Shown here piece after piece: positions 18,421 to 25,911 of a DNA stretch of 38,484 nt. This stretch comes from Bacteroidales bacterium. GTDB lineage: Bacteria > Bacteroidota > Bacteroidia > Bacteroidales > UBA7960. Positions within the stretch are counted from its first letter, which is position 1. Each line of letters starts with the position of its first letter. The DNA lies in NCBI GenBank assembly GCA_007135645.1, contig SLIL01000158.1, positions 1-38,484 of the forward strand. The letters run 5' to 3'. The translations under genes and the position numbers were made by a program. The notes under the pieces are model-generated. The model saw only the letters and a list, made by a program, of their open reading frames with translations. It did no database searches and had not been told where the DNA came from.

Positions 18421-18450
18421 TTTTTCCCACTTTTTACCACTTTTTACCAC
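18421..18450 (-). promoter_or_regulatory. Predicted MraZ-binding boxes (three 10-bp direct repeats)
   Basis: On the minus strand GTGGTAAAAA occurs twice in tandem, followed by GTGGGAAAAA; only one base differs among the three units. Known MraZ sites are short GT/GG-rich repeats spaced one helical turn apart (TGGGN with 5-base spacers in enterics, AAAGTG-type in Mollicutes). The array lies about 44-73 bases before the mraZ start. A one-mismatch -7 box (TATATTTA) lies just downstream, so bound MraZ would cover the -33 region. Confidence 0.75.
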
Positions 18451-18809
18451 ATTGTTAATAACTTTTCCGCAATTGAAGGGTATTGCAGGCAGCGCCAATT
18501 ATTTACTACATTGTTTTTCAGAGCTTTAGCTACAGTGGAGAAAAAATAGCTTCATCGAATTTTCTACATAACCCATTTCCCATTGCGCTGCTAATGCCCT
18601 TTATATCCGGAAAAAAACATTTTGCGGGCGCTATGGAGCTGTATTTTAACACTTTGCTAATGAATTTTAAAAACAGGAATCAGAAAGGATTTGCCAAACA
18701 ATAATACCTTCCGGTAATTAGTTCGAATTAAAGAAATATGCCATATGGATTGAAATAGCCTCTTTGGGCTATTATTGATCAAAAACAAACTATGGTAAAA
18801 AAAAATGGT

Positions 18810-18817
18810 TAATTTTG
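18810..18817 (+). promoter_or_regulatory. -7 promoter box for the glsA-glsB transcript
   Basis: TAATTTTG matches the Bacteroidota consensus TAnnTTTG exactly and lies 28 bases before the ATG at 18846. No clear TTTG is found at the -33 distance. Confidence 0.4.
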
Positions 18818-18845
18818 TTTCCTTAGGCAGAAATGAATTAAACAT

Positions 18846-19712
18846 ATGGATGATACCCCAATGGTGGCAACAGAAACGCCGGCAAAAAAGAACTTTATTG
18901 ATCTTGACGAGGTTTTCAGAAAAAAAGGCAGAAAACTCTACCCCATTATCCCTAAATTTTTAATCAATTATCTGAAAAGGGTTATTCATGAGGATGAATT
19001 GAATGAAGCATTGAATAAATATGAAAGCAAGATGGGGCTCGATTTCATTGAATCCATTCTAACGGAACGCTTTACAGTAGATATTGAAGTCAAAAATCTT
19101 GAAAACCTTCCGGCCACGGGGCGCTATATCATCGCGTCCAACCACCCCCTTGGCGGACTGGATGGTATGGCCCTGATGCATGTTGTTGGCAAGAAAAGAA
19201 AAGACATTAAGTTTATTGTAAATGACATCCTTCTTGAATTAAAAAACCTGAATGAGTTGTTTGTGCCGGTAAACAAGCATGGACGCAACAGCATTGAAAG
19301 CGTAAAAATTATTGAGAGTTTATATGAATCAGACGACCTGGTACTGATCTTTCCGGCAGGGCTTGTTTCCAGGAAACAAAAAGGGGGCATCATTAAAGAT
19401 CTGCACTGGAAGAAAAGCTTTATCAGCAAGGCCATAAAGCATAAGAGAGACATCATTCCGGTATATATTGAAGGGAAAAACTCAGCCTTTTTTTACAACC
19501 TGGCCCGCATTCGCAAAATGATCGGGATAAAAGGGAACATTGAAATGCTTTATCTTCCTGACGAGATGTTTAAACAGGCTGATAAAAGCATGACCATTAC
19601 TTTTGGCAAGCCTCTGCCTTACAACATATTTACCAAAAGCCAGACCCACGATCAATGGGCACAGTGGGTAAAAGAAAAGGTTTATGAACTTGCCCATGAG
19701 CCAACCATCTGA
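18846..19712 (+). CDS. glsA: PlsC-type lysophospholipid/glycine-lipid O-acyltransferase (GlsA-like)
   Basis: This is a 288-residue acyltransferase of the 1-acylglycerol-phosphate/hemolysin-like group. The catalytic block is NHPLGGLDG with His100 and Asp106, spaced by five residues rather than the four of classic HX4D enzymes; as far as I recall this spacing is normal for this subgroup. FVPVNKHGRNS near 134-144 and FPAGLVSR near 171 are the further acceptor/acyl-CoA motifs. Family knowledge: in Bacteroides an adjacent pair, GlsB (N-acyltransferase) and GlsA (O-acyltransferase), makes acylated glycine lipids. The next gene, 62 bp downstream, is a GNAT-type protein matching GlsB, so this gene is probably GlsA, adding the second acyl chain. 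A related role in ornithine lipids cannot be excluded. Confidence 0.78.
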   Translation: MDDTPMVATETPAKKNFIDLDEVFRKKGRKLYPIIPKFLINYLKRVIHEDELNEALNKYESKMGLDFIESILTERFTVDIEVKNLENLPATGRYIIASNHPLGGLDGMALMHVVGKKRKDIKFIVNDILLELKNLNELFVPVNKHGRNSIESVKIIESLYESDDLVLIFPAGLVSRKQKGGIIKDLHWKKSFISKAIKHKRDIIPVYIEGKNSAFFYNLARIRKMIGIKGNIEMLYLPDEMFKQADKSMTITFGKPLPYNIFTKSQTHDQWAQWVKEKVYELAHEPTI

Positions 19713-19774
19713 ATCCATTAACAATCCGTATAACAGAAAAAACAAAACAACCCATAAAACTTAAAACTACTATT

Positions 19775-20710
19775 ATGCAAAAAGAGATCATCGACCCCAT
19801 AAGACGTGAGATATTAAAGAAGGAGCTTAGCAGAGATAAATTTTTGCGCACCACCAATTATGGAAACAATGAGATCTATGTAATAACGCACCACGATTCG
19901 CCCAACACTATGCTTGAGGTGGGTCGCCTGCGGGAGATCTCATTCAGGGCGGCCGGTGGCGGTACCGGTAAAGAAACCGATGTGGATGAATTTGATACCG
20001 GCAAGGTACCTTACAAGCAATTGATTGTTTGGGATCCGGCAGAAAATGAAATCGTAGGAGGATACCGTTTTATCCTCGGGTATGAAGTGGAAAAATCTGC
20101 CGATGGCAAACCCATGCTGGCAACCTCCGGGTTGCTGGAATATTCGGATAAGTTCGTCAACGAGTATTTACCTTATACCATTGAGCTGGGCAGATCTTTT
20201 GTTCAGCCCAAATACCAGCCCTCCAAAGAGAGCCGTAGGGGGCTTTTCTCCCTGGACAACCTATGGGACGGGCTTGGTGCACTGGTGGTTGATCATCCTG
20301 AAATCAAATACTTCTTTGGCAAAGTAACCATGTATGATCATTTTAATCCAATAGCCAGGGATATGATCCTGTATTTCCTGCACAAATTTTTCCCGGACAC
20401 CGAGGATCTTACAAGCCCGAAAGAACCTCTCACTTACAAGACGGATGTTTCAGGATTTGATGCCCTTTTCAATGGCAACACCTTTGAGGAAAATCATAAA
20501 ATCCTTTTCCAGGAAGTGCGCAAGCATGGCGAGAATATCCCCCCGCTGGTGAACTCCTACATGGTACTCAGCCCCACGATGAAAACCTTCGGTACCGCAT
20601 GGAACGAAGAGTTTGGCGGGGTAGAAGAGACTGCTATTCTGATCCGGATTGAAGATATTTATGAAAACAAGAAAGACAGGCACATCAGCACATACACCAA
20701 AGGTCAATAA
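19775..20710 (+). CDS. glsB: GNAT-type N-acyltransferase (GlsB-like, glycine lipid synthesis)
   Basis: The protein has 311 residues and belongs to the hemolysin/OlsB-like branch of the GNAT superfamily (Acetyltransf_5 type). The core is VGRLREISFRAAGGGTGKE (about residues 49-67), then DVDEFDTGKVPYKQLIVWD and EIVGGYRFI near 92-100, followed by ELGRSFVQPKYQPS. This block is shared with N-acyltransferases that attach a 3-hydroxy fatty acyl chain from ACP to an amino acid. Next to the PlsC-type gene, the best reading is GlsB, making N-acyl glycine (the commendamide-type intermediate). The acyl acceptor (glycine or ornithine) cannot be read from sequence alone. The genes are in the order glsA-glsB, on the plus strand. 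Confidence 0.78.
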   Translation: MQKEIIDPIRREILKKELSRDKFLRTTNYGNNEIYVITHHDSPNTMLEVGRLREISFRAAGGGTGKETDVDEFDTGKVPYKQLIVWDPAENEIVGGYRFILGYEVEKSADGKPMLATSGLLEYSDKFVNEYLPYTIELGRSFVQPKYQPSKESRRGLFSLDNLWDGLGALVVDHPEIKYFFGKVTMYDHFNPIARDMILYFLHKFFPDTEDLTSPKEPLTYKTDVSGFDALFNGNTFEENHKILFQEVRKHGENIPPLVNSYMVLSPTMKTFGTAWNEEFGGVEETAILIRIEDIYENKKDRHISTYTKGQ

Positions 20711-20719
20711 ACAAAAGCA

Positions 20720-21337
20720 ATGGATATAAAAAGTGCCGAATTTATCATCAGTTCGGTCAGTCATAAAGGATGCCCTCCACCAGCATTTCCCGAATATGCA
20801 TTTATAGGGAGATCCAACGTGGGGAAGTCCTCCCTGATCAATATGCTTACAGGTTTTGGCAAGCTTGCCAAAACCTCAGCTACCCCGGGAAAAACCCAGT
20901 TGATCAATCATTTTCTCATCAACAATCAATGGTACCTGGCCGATCTGCCGGGATTTGGTTTCGCCAAAGTATCCAAAGTTCAGCGCAGAAAATGGGAAGG
21001 GATGATCCGTGAATATCTTCTTAACAGAGAAAACCTCCTTTGCACCTTTCTGCTTGTCGACAGCCGGCATGAGCCCCAGAAAAATGACCTGGAAAACATG
21101 GAATGGTTCGGATCGAAAGGACTCCCTTTTGTAATCGTGTTTACAAAAACCGACAAGCTCAGTTCCACAGCCCTGCAAGCTTCCGTGGCTCGTTATCAGA
21201 AAAAGCTTCAGGAATCGTGGGATCCGCTGCCAGATATGTTTTTGACCTCGGCAGAAAAAAAAGATGGCAGGGATGAACTCCTATCCTTTATCAACCATTA
21301 CAACCAGGAATACAAAAAGACCCAGCATCAGCGTTGA
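20720..21337 (+). CDS. engB: Ribosome biogenesis GTPase EngB (YihA/YsxC)
   Basis: EngB is a cytoplasmic Era-like GTPase needed for assembly of the large ribosomal subunit. The 205-residue protein has G1 GRSNVGKSS at residues 30-38, the switch I region KTSATPGKTQLIN, G3 DLPGFGFAKV and G4 TKTDKL, all in family order and spacing. It begins 9 bases after the glsB stop, so the three plus-strand genes probably form one operon. It converges with gldB; the 75-base gap holds no clear terminator hairpin. Confidence 0.97.
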   Translation: MDIKSAEFIISSVSHKGCPPPAFPEYAFIGRSNVGKSSLINMLTGFGKLAKTSATPGKTQLINHFLINNQWYLADLPGFGFAKVSKVQRRKWEGMIREYLLNRENLLCTFLLVDSRHEPQKNDLENMEWFGSKGLPFVIVFTKTDKLSSTALQASVARYQKKLQESWDPLPDMFLTSAEKKDGRDELLSFINHYNQEYKKTQHQR

Positions 21338-21412
21338 TTCTAAACCACTACTGATTGCACTCATTATCGACCTTATGTGAATTACAGGGAATAATCAACC
21401 TTTTGAACTCCT

Positions 21413-22447
21413 TTATGGCCTGTACCGGGCCCCTTGCAGAATGGCACGGGAATCGTTTCTCTGAAAAATAAGTTCATTGAGAGAAACATTATCATTGCGC
21501 CGCATATACTCCCTCACAATCTGCCAGCCGATGTAAACACCCATTCGAGGAGCTGATTGATTGGAAAAAGGAGCTGTGAATGGAGCATCGCCGGTAAATT
21601 TCTGGATCATTTGCCGATCGGTTTGATACAGCATCTCGTTGTTTACCAGGAAACTCCAGCTATGCCCTTCATTGTTTCGGGCCCAGTTGATATGATCTGT
21701 AGAGTAAAAAATCTTTAGTGAATCGGCAAAGGCCGGGAACATGGAATCCAGGAAATACAGCAGTTTCCCCTCAAAGATCATAAAGTCGAGAAGTGTTTCG
21801 GGCCTGAAAGGGCTACGTGCCAGTATATATTGCCCGATCTCACGCATTACCTCAACGGGGGCTGCTTCCGGGGAGAACCTTACCCGCTTGAATGCCGGCA
21901 CACCTACTTTGTCATAGTTGTCATAATGCCTTCCAAGAAACATATCCAGAGCGATGACCACTACATCATCCTGATAAAAAACAGGGTATTCAAAGTCCAG
22001 CCCTGACACATAGGTGTAGATTTCAGGAATGTTGTGATCGGGGAAATGATAGTGAAAATAGCGAAAGGCCAGATTGAGTTGTTCCTGTAGGCCTTCCGTG
22101 GTGGGCCATATTTCTGCAACATCTTCGTAAATCTCCCTTATAAATGCATCTGTAATATAATCGAAGAGTTGCTGCTGCCCCATGGGAGTATTGATCTCCT
22201 CGCCAAGAAACAGGTAAAAGTCGTTGATATAAGGCTCTATTTCTTCCCTGAGGTTGTGGGGGTCAATAGTAAAAAGGGCTTTCTCGTAGCGTTTAATCTC
22301 AACAGGATCTATATCAATGTGCGAAATATTGGCCTCGTAATGAGGTTTTCGTTTACAGGCTGAAAGATTAAACAGCAGAAACACAGCAAAACATAAAACA
22401 AAAAGAGATCCTGAAACATTTTTGAAAGCAAAAGCACGATAAGGCAT
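21413..22447 (-). CDS. gldB: Gliding motility-type lipoprotein GldB
   Basis: The 344-residue protein has a lipoprotein signal peptide with lipobox LSAC (Cys31). After the Cys comes KRKPHYE, with no acidic surface-export signal, so it should stay in the periplasm, anchored to a membrane. The body has the GldB pattern: EIKRYEKALFTIDP near the N-terminus, NDFYLFLGE, YTYVSGLDFEYPVFYQDDVV, ALDMFLGRHY and, near the end, GVYIGWQIVREYM. GldB is needed for gliding in Flavobacterium, but homologues occur widely in non-gliding Bacteroidota, where the role is unclear. gldC is not adjacent. It is a single-gene unit, divergent from the beta-barrel gene at 22541. Confidence 0.88.
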   Translation of the reverse strand: MPYRAFAFKNVSGSLFVLCFAVFLLFNLSACKRKPHYEANISHIDIDPVEIKRYEKALFTIDPHNLREEIEPYINDFYLFLGEEINTPMGQQQLFDYITDAFIREIYEDVAEIWPTTEGLQEQLNLAFRYFHYHFPDHNIPEIYTYVSGLDFEYPVFYQDDVVVIALDMFLGRHYDNYDKVGVPAFKRVRFSPEAAPVEVMREIGQYILARSPFRPETLLDFMIFEGKLLYFLDSMFPAFADSLKIFYSTDHINWARNNEGHSWSFLVNNEMLYQTDRQMIQKFTGDAPFTAPFSNQSAPRMGVYIGWQIVREYMRRNDNVSLNELIFQRNDSRAILQGARYRP

Positions 22448-22540
22448 GGTTTATGCGTTTTGTGAAAACAACTTAGTTATTTGGTTGTTAAAAATCAATA
22501 TTTATAGCTAATATTGCAGCATATTTTAAAACTCAAAAGT

Positions 22541-23233
22541 ATGAAAAAAATTGCATTAATCCTTTCCGTAGTTTTGTCATCATTACTAATCAACCAGGTA
22601 AATGCACAGGGTTTCAGACTTGGTCTGGCGGCCTCTCCCTCCATGGCCTGGTTTAAAAGTGAAACAGAAAATTATGAGTCAGAAGGATTGCGGTTTGGTT
22701 TTTCCTACGGCCTGATATCAGAATTTATCCTCGCCGAACAATATACTTTTGCAACAGGTGTAAACATCAGCTATTTTGGGGGTAAGCTGAGCTTTCCTTA
22801 TGGAACTGACCAGGCTAACGGCCCTGCTGTAGCATCCAAAGAACGAACATACCGGTTGCAAAACCTTGAAGTTCCCTTTACCCTGAAAATGAAAACCCGT
22901 GAAATAGGATACAACACCTACTTTGCCCGGTTTGGATTTGGAGGATCAGTAAACCTTAGGGCAAAGGGCGATGACAAGTTTCTGGATGCCGGTGGTAATC
23001 AAACCCACTCCCTTACTGATATTGACATTAAGAATGATATCCCCTTATTCCGTATTTCCATGATTGTGGGAATTGGGTTTGAGCATTCCCTTGGAGGTAC
23101 CACGGCAATTGTTACCGGGGTAAACTTCAACAATGGCTTTACTAATATTCTTAAGGGTAAAGACTGGCTGGAAGAAAGAAACCAGCAGGCCAGAGCCAAT
23201 TTTATTGAGCTGTCCGTGGGAATTATTTTCTAA
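22541..23233 (+). CDS. Outer-membrane beta-barrel protein (PorT-like family)
   Basis: With the ATG at 22541 the protein has 230 residues; an upstream TTG at 22514 would put a charged stretch before the signal peptide and is rejected. The signal peptide is MKKIALILSVVLSSLLINQVNAQ. The rest alternates polar and hydrophobic residues as expected for about eight to ten beta strands (FRLGLAASPSMAWF, YTFATGVNISYFGG, NTYFARFGFGGSVNLR) and ends in a C-terminal Phe (LSVGIIF), the usual barrel-insertion signal. It belongs to the broad OMP_b-brl_2/PorT-like family. A specific link to type IX secretion is possible but not shown. Confidence 0.8.
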   Translation: MKKIALILSVVLSSLLINQVNAQGFRLGLAASPSMAWFKSETENYESEGLRFGFSYGLISEFILAEQYTFATGVNISYFGGKLSFPYGTDQANGPAVASKERTYRLQNLEVPFTLKMKTREIGYNTYFARFGFGGSVNLRAKGDDKFLDAGGNQTHSLTDIDIKNDIPLFRISMIVGIGFEHSLGGTTAIVTGVNFNNGFTNILKGKDWLEERNQQARANFIELSVGIIF

Positions 23234-23245
23234 ACAGATGTACCA

Positions 23246-23557
23246 TTGAATCCCTATTCAGTATATATTGATTGCATCAATTGTGGAAATGAGCTAAGCA
23301 ACATCAGTGAGCTTACATTTCGCACTCCCGATTTAATAGAATGCGATTTTTGCGGACAGCGGTACTCCGGACTTGCCCAAAAGATCAAAAGACGCAAAAG
23401 GACTGCAGGGTTGATCTTCCTGCTGATTGCCATCCTTATTTTCTGGCAGGGTTTGTTGCTGGCTGGGTTTACTACAGCATTGTTTTCGTTGTTCCCGGTT
23501 CTGATCATCTATTATTTTACCCTTGGACACCTGGTAAAGCAGATTGTAAAATTCTGA
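23246..23557 (+). CDS. Small zinc-ribbon membrane protein
   Basis: This 103-residue protein has two CxxC pairs (Cys10/13 in DCINCGNE and Cys33/36 in CDFCGQRY) that should bind one zinc ion, followed by a basic stretch KIKRRKRT and two membrane segments at about residues 54-75 and 78-98. The start must be TTG at 23246, because the upstream barrel gene ends in the same frame at 23231-23233 and no Met occurs before the first Cys. The 12-base gap suggests co-transcription with the barrel gene. I do not recognise a named family, and the function is unknown. A hairpin terminator follows. Confidence 0.65.
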   Translation: MNPYSVYIDCINCGNELSNISELTFRTPDLIECDFCGQRYSGLAQKIKRRKRTAGLIFLLIAILIFWQGLLLAGFTTALFSLFPVLIIYYFTLGHLVKQIVKF

Positions 23558-23582
23558 CAATTTACAAACCATTATAAAAGTT

Positions 23583-23615
23583 AAAGCCCGCTAAACGATT
23601 TGTTCCGCGGGCTTT
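23583..23615. terminator. Bidirectional terminator hairpin
   Basis: The arms AAAGCCCGC (23583-23591) and GCGGGCTTT (23607-23615) form a 9-bp stem with a 15-base loop. It lies between the convergent zinc-ribbon gene and the minus-strand gene ending at 23666, with short T-rich tracts on both sides, so it could serve both. Confidence 0.65.
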
Positions 23616-23665
23616 GTTACCGAATTCCAATTATCTGGAATTATAATCATGGATTCTCTACTGAT

Positions 23666-24958
23666 TTACCATGTAGTAGAATACCTCTGGTTAAACATCC
23701 TGAAGGTTTTCATCTCCCCGGTCCGGTCTGACTTGTAGTGAATATGACCCGAGAGCATGCTTACCGCGCTGCGGGAAGACGAAAGATTCTCAATATTCAG
23801 GGGCTGATCAACTTCCAGGGTAAAGGTGTGATTGCCCTTGCCCGAGAAACTTTTACCAATGTTGCGTACCACAACCGGAGAGTGTCCCTGCCACTCCAGT
23901 GATACCTGGTCTATGGTAAAGGGAGCCTCATACCTGGATACTACCGTAATGGTTATGGTTGATTTGTCAATATGATCTCCGGATCTTGATACCTCTGCAA
24001 ACTGCAAGGGCTCATTGACAAATATGGATGCCTTGTCGGCGGTAATGTCAAAATAGAAACGATTCTGAACATTGGTGTTGCCAAACCTGTACCTTACCAT
24101 CAAATGGTTTTCGGGATCTTCATAGCAGTTGTAGTAATCGTAGGTAACGGTGACCACATGTCCCTCTGTGGAAGTTCCTGTTACCCTGGCGCAGTCAGAG
24201 GTGATCTGGGGTCTTTGGGCTGTGGTGGCAAAATCATTCCTGAACCGCAAGGCATATTTCAGTTCTCCGGGTTTGCTGTCAATCTCCACCAGTTCAATGG
24301 TATTATACAGATTTCGGAGCCTTGTCATTCCCATTCTTGCCTGTTCTCTGCGACCATCCACAAAATAATCCTGCAGGATACGCAATTCAGCAATGCCTTT
24401 TTCAATGTCTTCAATCGTATGCACCCTGTCGATACTGGCCAGGATCTCCTCCAGTTGTCCGGTAAGTTCACGATCCCTCATCCTGAATTCCATAACCAGT
24501 TTCTGAAGTTCAAAATTGGAAAATGGATATTTGATGTGGTAGTTATACGTGGCAACCCTGGTTCTGCGGTCCTCAATCTTTTCCCAGTAATATTCATCCA
24601 CATTTGACAGGGAAACACCCTGCAAATAAGGCACCGGCCCTGAAGTAGTGGTTATGGTTGTGGCGTGCTTCTCCAGAAAAACAGATACATTGTTGTTGAA
24701 ATTTGCCTCTTCAATGGTCATTTCTGAGGTAGCCTGCACATTCTGGGCAACAGCATTTACAATGTTCTCCCTGACCATATTAAGGGCATTTCTCTGGGCA
24801 TCCTGTATGGAAGAACCAGTGCCTACCACGATGATATAATCTGCTTCCAGACCATTAACCCATGATGGCTTTCTTCCGCTCCGGTCTGCGACCCTTGTTT
24901 GAGCAAAAAGGGATGCGCCAAATGAGAAAAGAAAAAAGACTACCAGCAATTTCTTCAT
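23666..24958 (-). CDS. Exported LPP20-like protein with C-terminal Ig-like domain
   Basis: The 430-residue protein has a signal peptide (about residues 1-20, cut after FAQ). The N-terminal domain carries PSWVNGLEADYIIVVGTGSS and QDAQRNALNMVRENIVNAV, a Gly-x-Gly/Ala-rich helix pattern typical of the LPP20/FlgP/FlgT-N fold. A mixed helical part follows (about 180-240), then a beta-rich C-terminal region (about 300-430) resembling an Ig-like module (ITITVVSRYEAPFTIDQVSL). No lipobox is present, so it should be a soluble periplasmic or surface protein. It is the last gene of a six-gene minus-strand cluster, 88 bp after the lipoprotein gene, with a perfect palindrome between. The function is unknown. 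Confidence 0.65.
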   Translation of the reverse strand: MKKLLVVFFLFSFGASLFAQTRVADRSGRKPSWVNGLEADYIIVVGTGSSIQDAQRNALNMVRENIVNAVAQNVQATSEMTIEEANFNNNVSVFLEKHATTITTTSGPVPYLQGVSLSNVDEYYWEKIEDRRTRVATYNYHIKYPFSNFELQKLVMEFRMRDRELTGQLEEILASIDRVHTIEDIEKGIAELRILQDYFVDGRREQARMGMTRLRNLYNTIELVEIDSKPGELKYALRFRNDFATTAQRPQITSDCARVTGTSTEGHVVTVTYDYYNCYEDPENHLMVRYRFGNTNVQNRFYFDITADKASIFVNEPLQFAEVSRSGDHIDKSTITITVVSRYEAPFTIDQVSLEWQGHSPVVVRNIGKSFSGKGNHTFTLEVDQPLNIENLSSSRSAVSMLSGHIHYKSDRTGEMKTFRMFNQRYSTTW

Positions 24959-24990
24959 AAGACAATAGTTTTGTTTAATATAAGGTAAAG

Positions 24991-25016
24991 TACGGCCGGT
25001 TTTAAAACCGGCCGTA
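24991..25016 (-). repeat. Perfect 26-base palindrome between two LPP20-like genes
   Basis: Two 13-base arms, TACGGCCGGTTTT and AAAACCGGCCGTA, abut exactly. RNA could form a stem of about 10 bp with a TTTAAA loop. It lies 31 bases after the lipoprotein stop and 32 bases before the next start. No long T-run follows on either strand, so a processing or stability hairpin, a weak terminator or a protein site is as likely as a true terminator. Confidence 0.6.
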
Positions 25017-25046
25017 AACCAAAAAATTAACAGTAGTGTTTAAAGA

Positions 25047-25634
25047 TCAGGGGCGCTCTTGTTCAAGACGCTCCATTTCTTCGTTGAATATCCGCTCAAA
25101 CTGCATGCGGTCATAGTCCAGGCGCAACCTGTCATCGCGGCTGATGCGGGAAGAGATATTGTTCAACAGCTCATCCTTATCCACTTCCACTGCCATATAT
25201 ACCGAATACTGGCCACCTCTTTCAAACACCTGGTTACAGGTAATACTTACGTTGTTAAGCACCTGGTTTACAACCTGACGTGTCATATCCTCAAAACGCT
25301 CAGCAAATTCATTGGCATCACCCACGGTTATATCCTGGGTATAACGGTCTGTAACCGCTCTGATGGTACTGTTGATACTTGCAGCCAGGCTTGAATTGGC
25401 ATCAAGGTTGGCCCTGCGCCTGGTGGAAGCCAGATTGGTTCCTTCTGCCATTCCTGTTCCCCTGAAATGCGTAGCATCGGTAAAATAGTCGTTATCGCTG
25501 CATGGGATCGCAACTTCAGTACCATGAGCACTGTAATCCGGGGCCTGTTGTTTGCTTCTGCAACCGGTTATAGCGCCTGCCACAAAAATCAATGACAACA
25601 GAAGGATCATTTTGTTAAATAGTTGTTTTTTCAT
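25047..25634 (-). CDS. LPP20-family lipoprotein
   Basis: The 195-residue protein has a lipoprotein signal peptide with ITGC (Cys25). No acidic export signal follows (RSKQQAPD), so it should be anchored on the periplasmic side. The domain has RGTGMAEGTNLASTRRRANL at residues 58-77 and then a helix with ASINSTIRAV, the same Gly-x-Gly/Ala-rich pattern as the neighbouring genes. Later come VVNQVLNNVSITCNQVF and GQYSVYMAVEVDKDELLNN, which look like the VWVxVxVD end of LPP20 domains. In Vibrio the LPP20 protein FlgP forms an outer-membrane-linked ring around the flagellum; no flagellar genes occur here. The MITE-like repeat lies just upstream. Confidence 0.72.
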   Translation of the reverse strand: MKKQLFNKMILLLSLIFVAGAITGCRSKQQAPDYSAHGTEVAIPCSDNDYFTDATHFRGTGMAEGTNLASTRRRANLDANSSLAASINSTIRAVTDRYTQDITVGDANEFAERFEDMTRQVVNQVLNNVSITCNQVFERGGQYSVYMAVEVDKDELLNNISSRISRDDRLRLDYDRMQFERIFNEEMERLEQERP

Positions 25635-25745
25635 AGTTGATTGTTTTAATGATTAAACATAAATGTGCCATTCTAAACATCCACGTCTCACGCAGGCTAC
25701 AGTATGGCTTCTAAAGTAATTAAACTGATTTTCAACAAAAGTACC

Positions 25746-25865
25746 ACTTCGAACAACGCAATACCCCCCCGACCCCCTAAAAGGGGGAGCTCGCAATGAA
25801 TTGCATTCAGGGCTGTTGAAAAATATGATTGTGTTCTCAATAACATAAAAAACGCTTTTCGAAGT
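25746..25865. mobile_element. MITE-like repeat, copy A
   Basis: The ~120-bp non-coding element is bounded by inverted ends ACTTCGAA (25746-25753) and TTCGAAGT (25858-25865). Inside are a GC hairpin CCCCCTAAAAGGGGG (25773-25787), then GGGGAGCTCGCAA, and near the right end ATAACATAAAAAACGCTTTT. A second copy with the same order lies at 28491-28608. No transposase is present, so any mobility would have to be supplied elsewhere. It sits between two minus-strand genes of the exported cluster and may act as a terminator or spacer. Confidence 0.7.
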
Positions 25866-25911
25866 AAACTTTTAACAATATCCAAAGGTAAATCAAAAAC
25901 AGCACCAAAAA

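Larger units (their letters stand above)
18378..18845. other. Divergent intergenic region between mraZ and glsA-like gene
   Basis: This 468-base gap carries the control sequences of two divergent units: the MraZ-box array and leader dyad on the mraZ side, and a -7 box near 18810 on the glsA side. A small hairpin AATAGCC/GGCTATT (7-bp stem, 6-base loop, 18754-18773) lies just upstream of that box. The middle (about 18480-18740) is AT-rich with only short chance open frames; I see no gene, tRNA or repeat there. Confidence 0.6.

Noticed and set aside
18483-18704. Short open frame on the plus strand between mraZ and the glsA-like gene
   Set aside because: It has low-complexity AT-rich composition, no recognisable domain, no start signal and no good place in the operon structure; treated as chance.
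22514-22540. TTG start nine codons upstream of the beta-barrel gene
   Set aside because: The extension puts HILKLKS before an already complete signal peptide that starts at the ATG at 22541.
22541-23233. Naming the beta-barrel gene porT (type IX secretion)
   Set aside because: Only the general barrel family pattern is visible and no other type IX component is near, so a specific symbol would be unsupported.
22541-23557. Stop-codon readthrough joining the barrel and zinc-ribbon proteins, which share a frame
   Set aside because: The barrel ends with a proper C-terminal Phe signal and the second protein is complete with its own TTG start, so two genes explain the sequence better.
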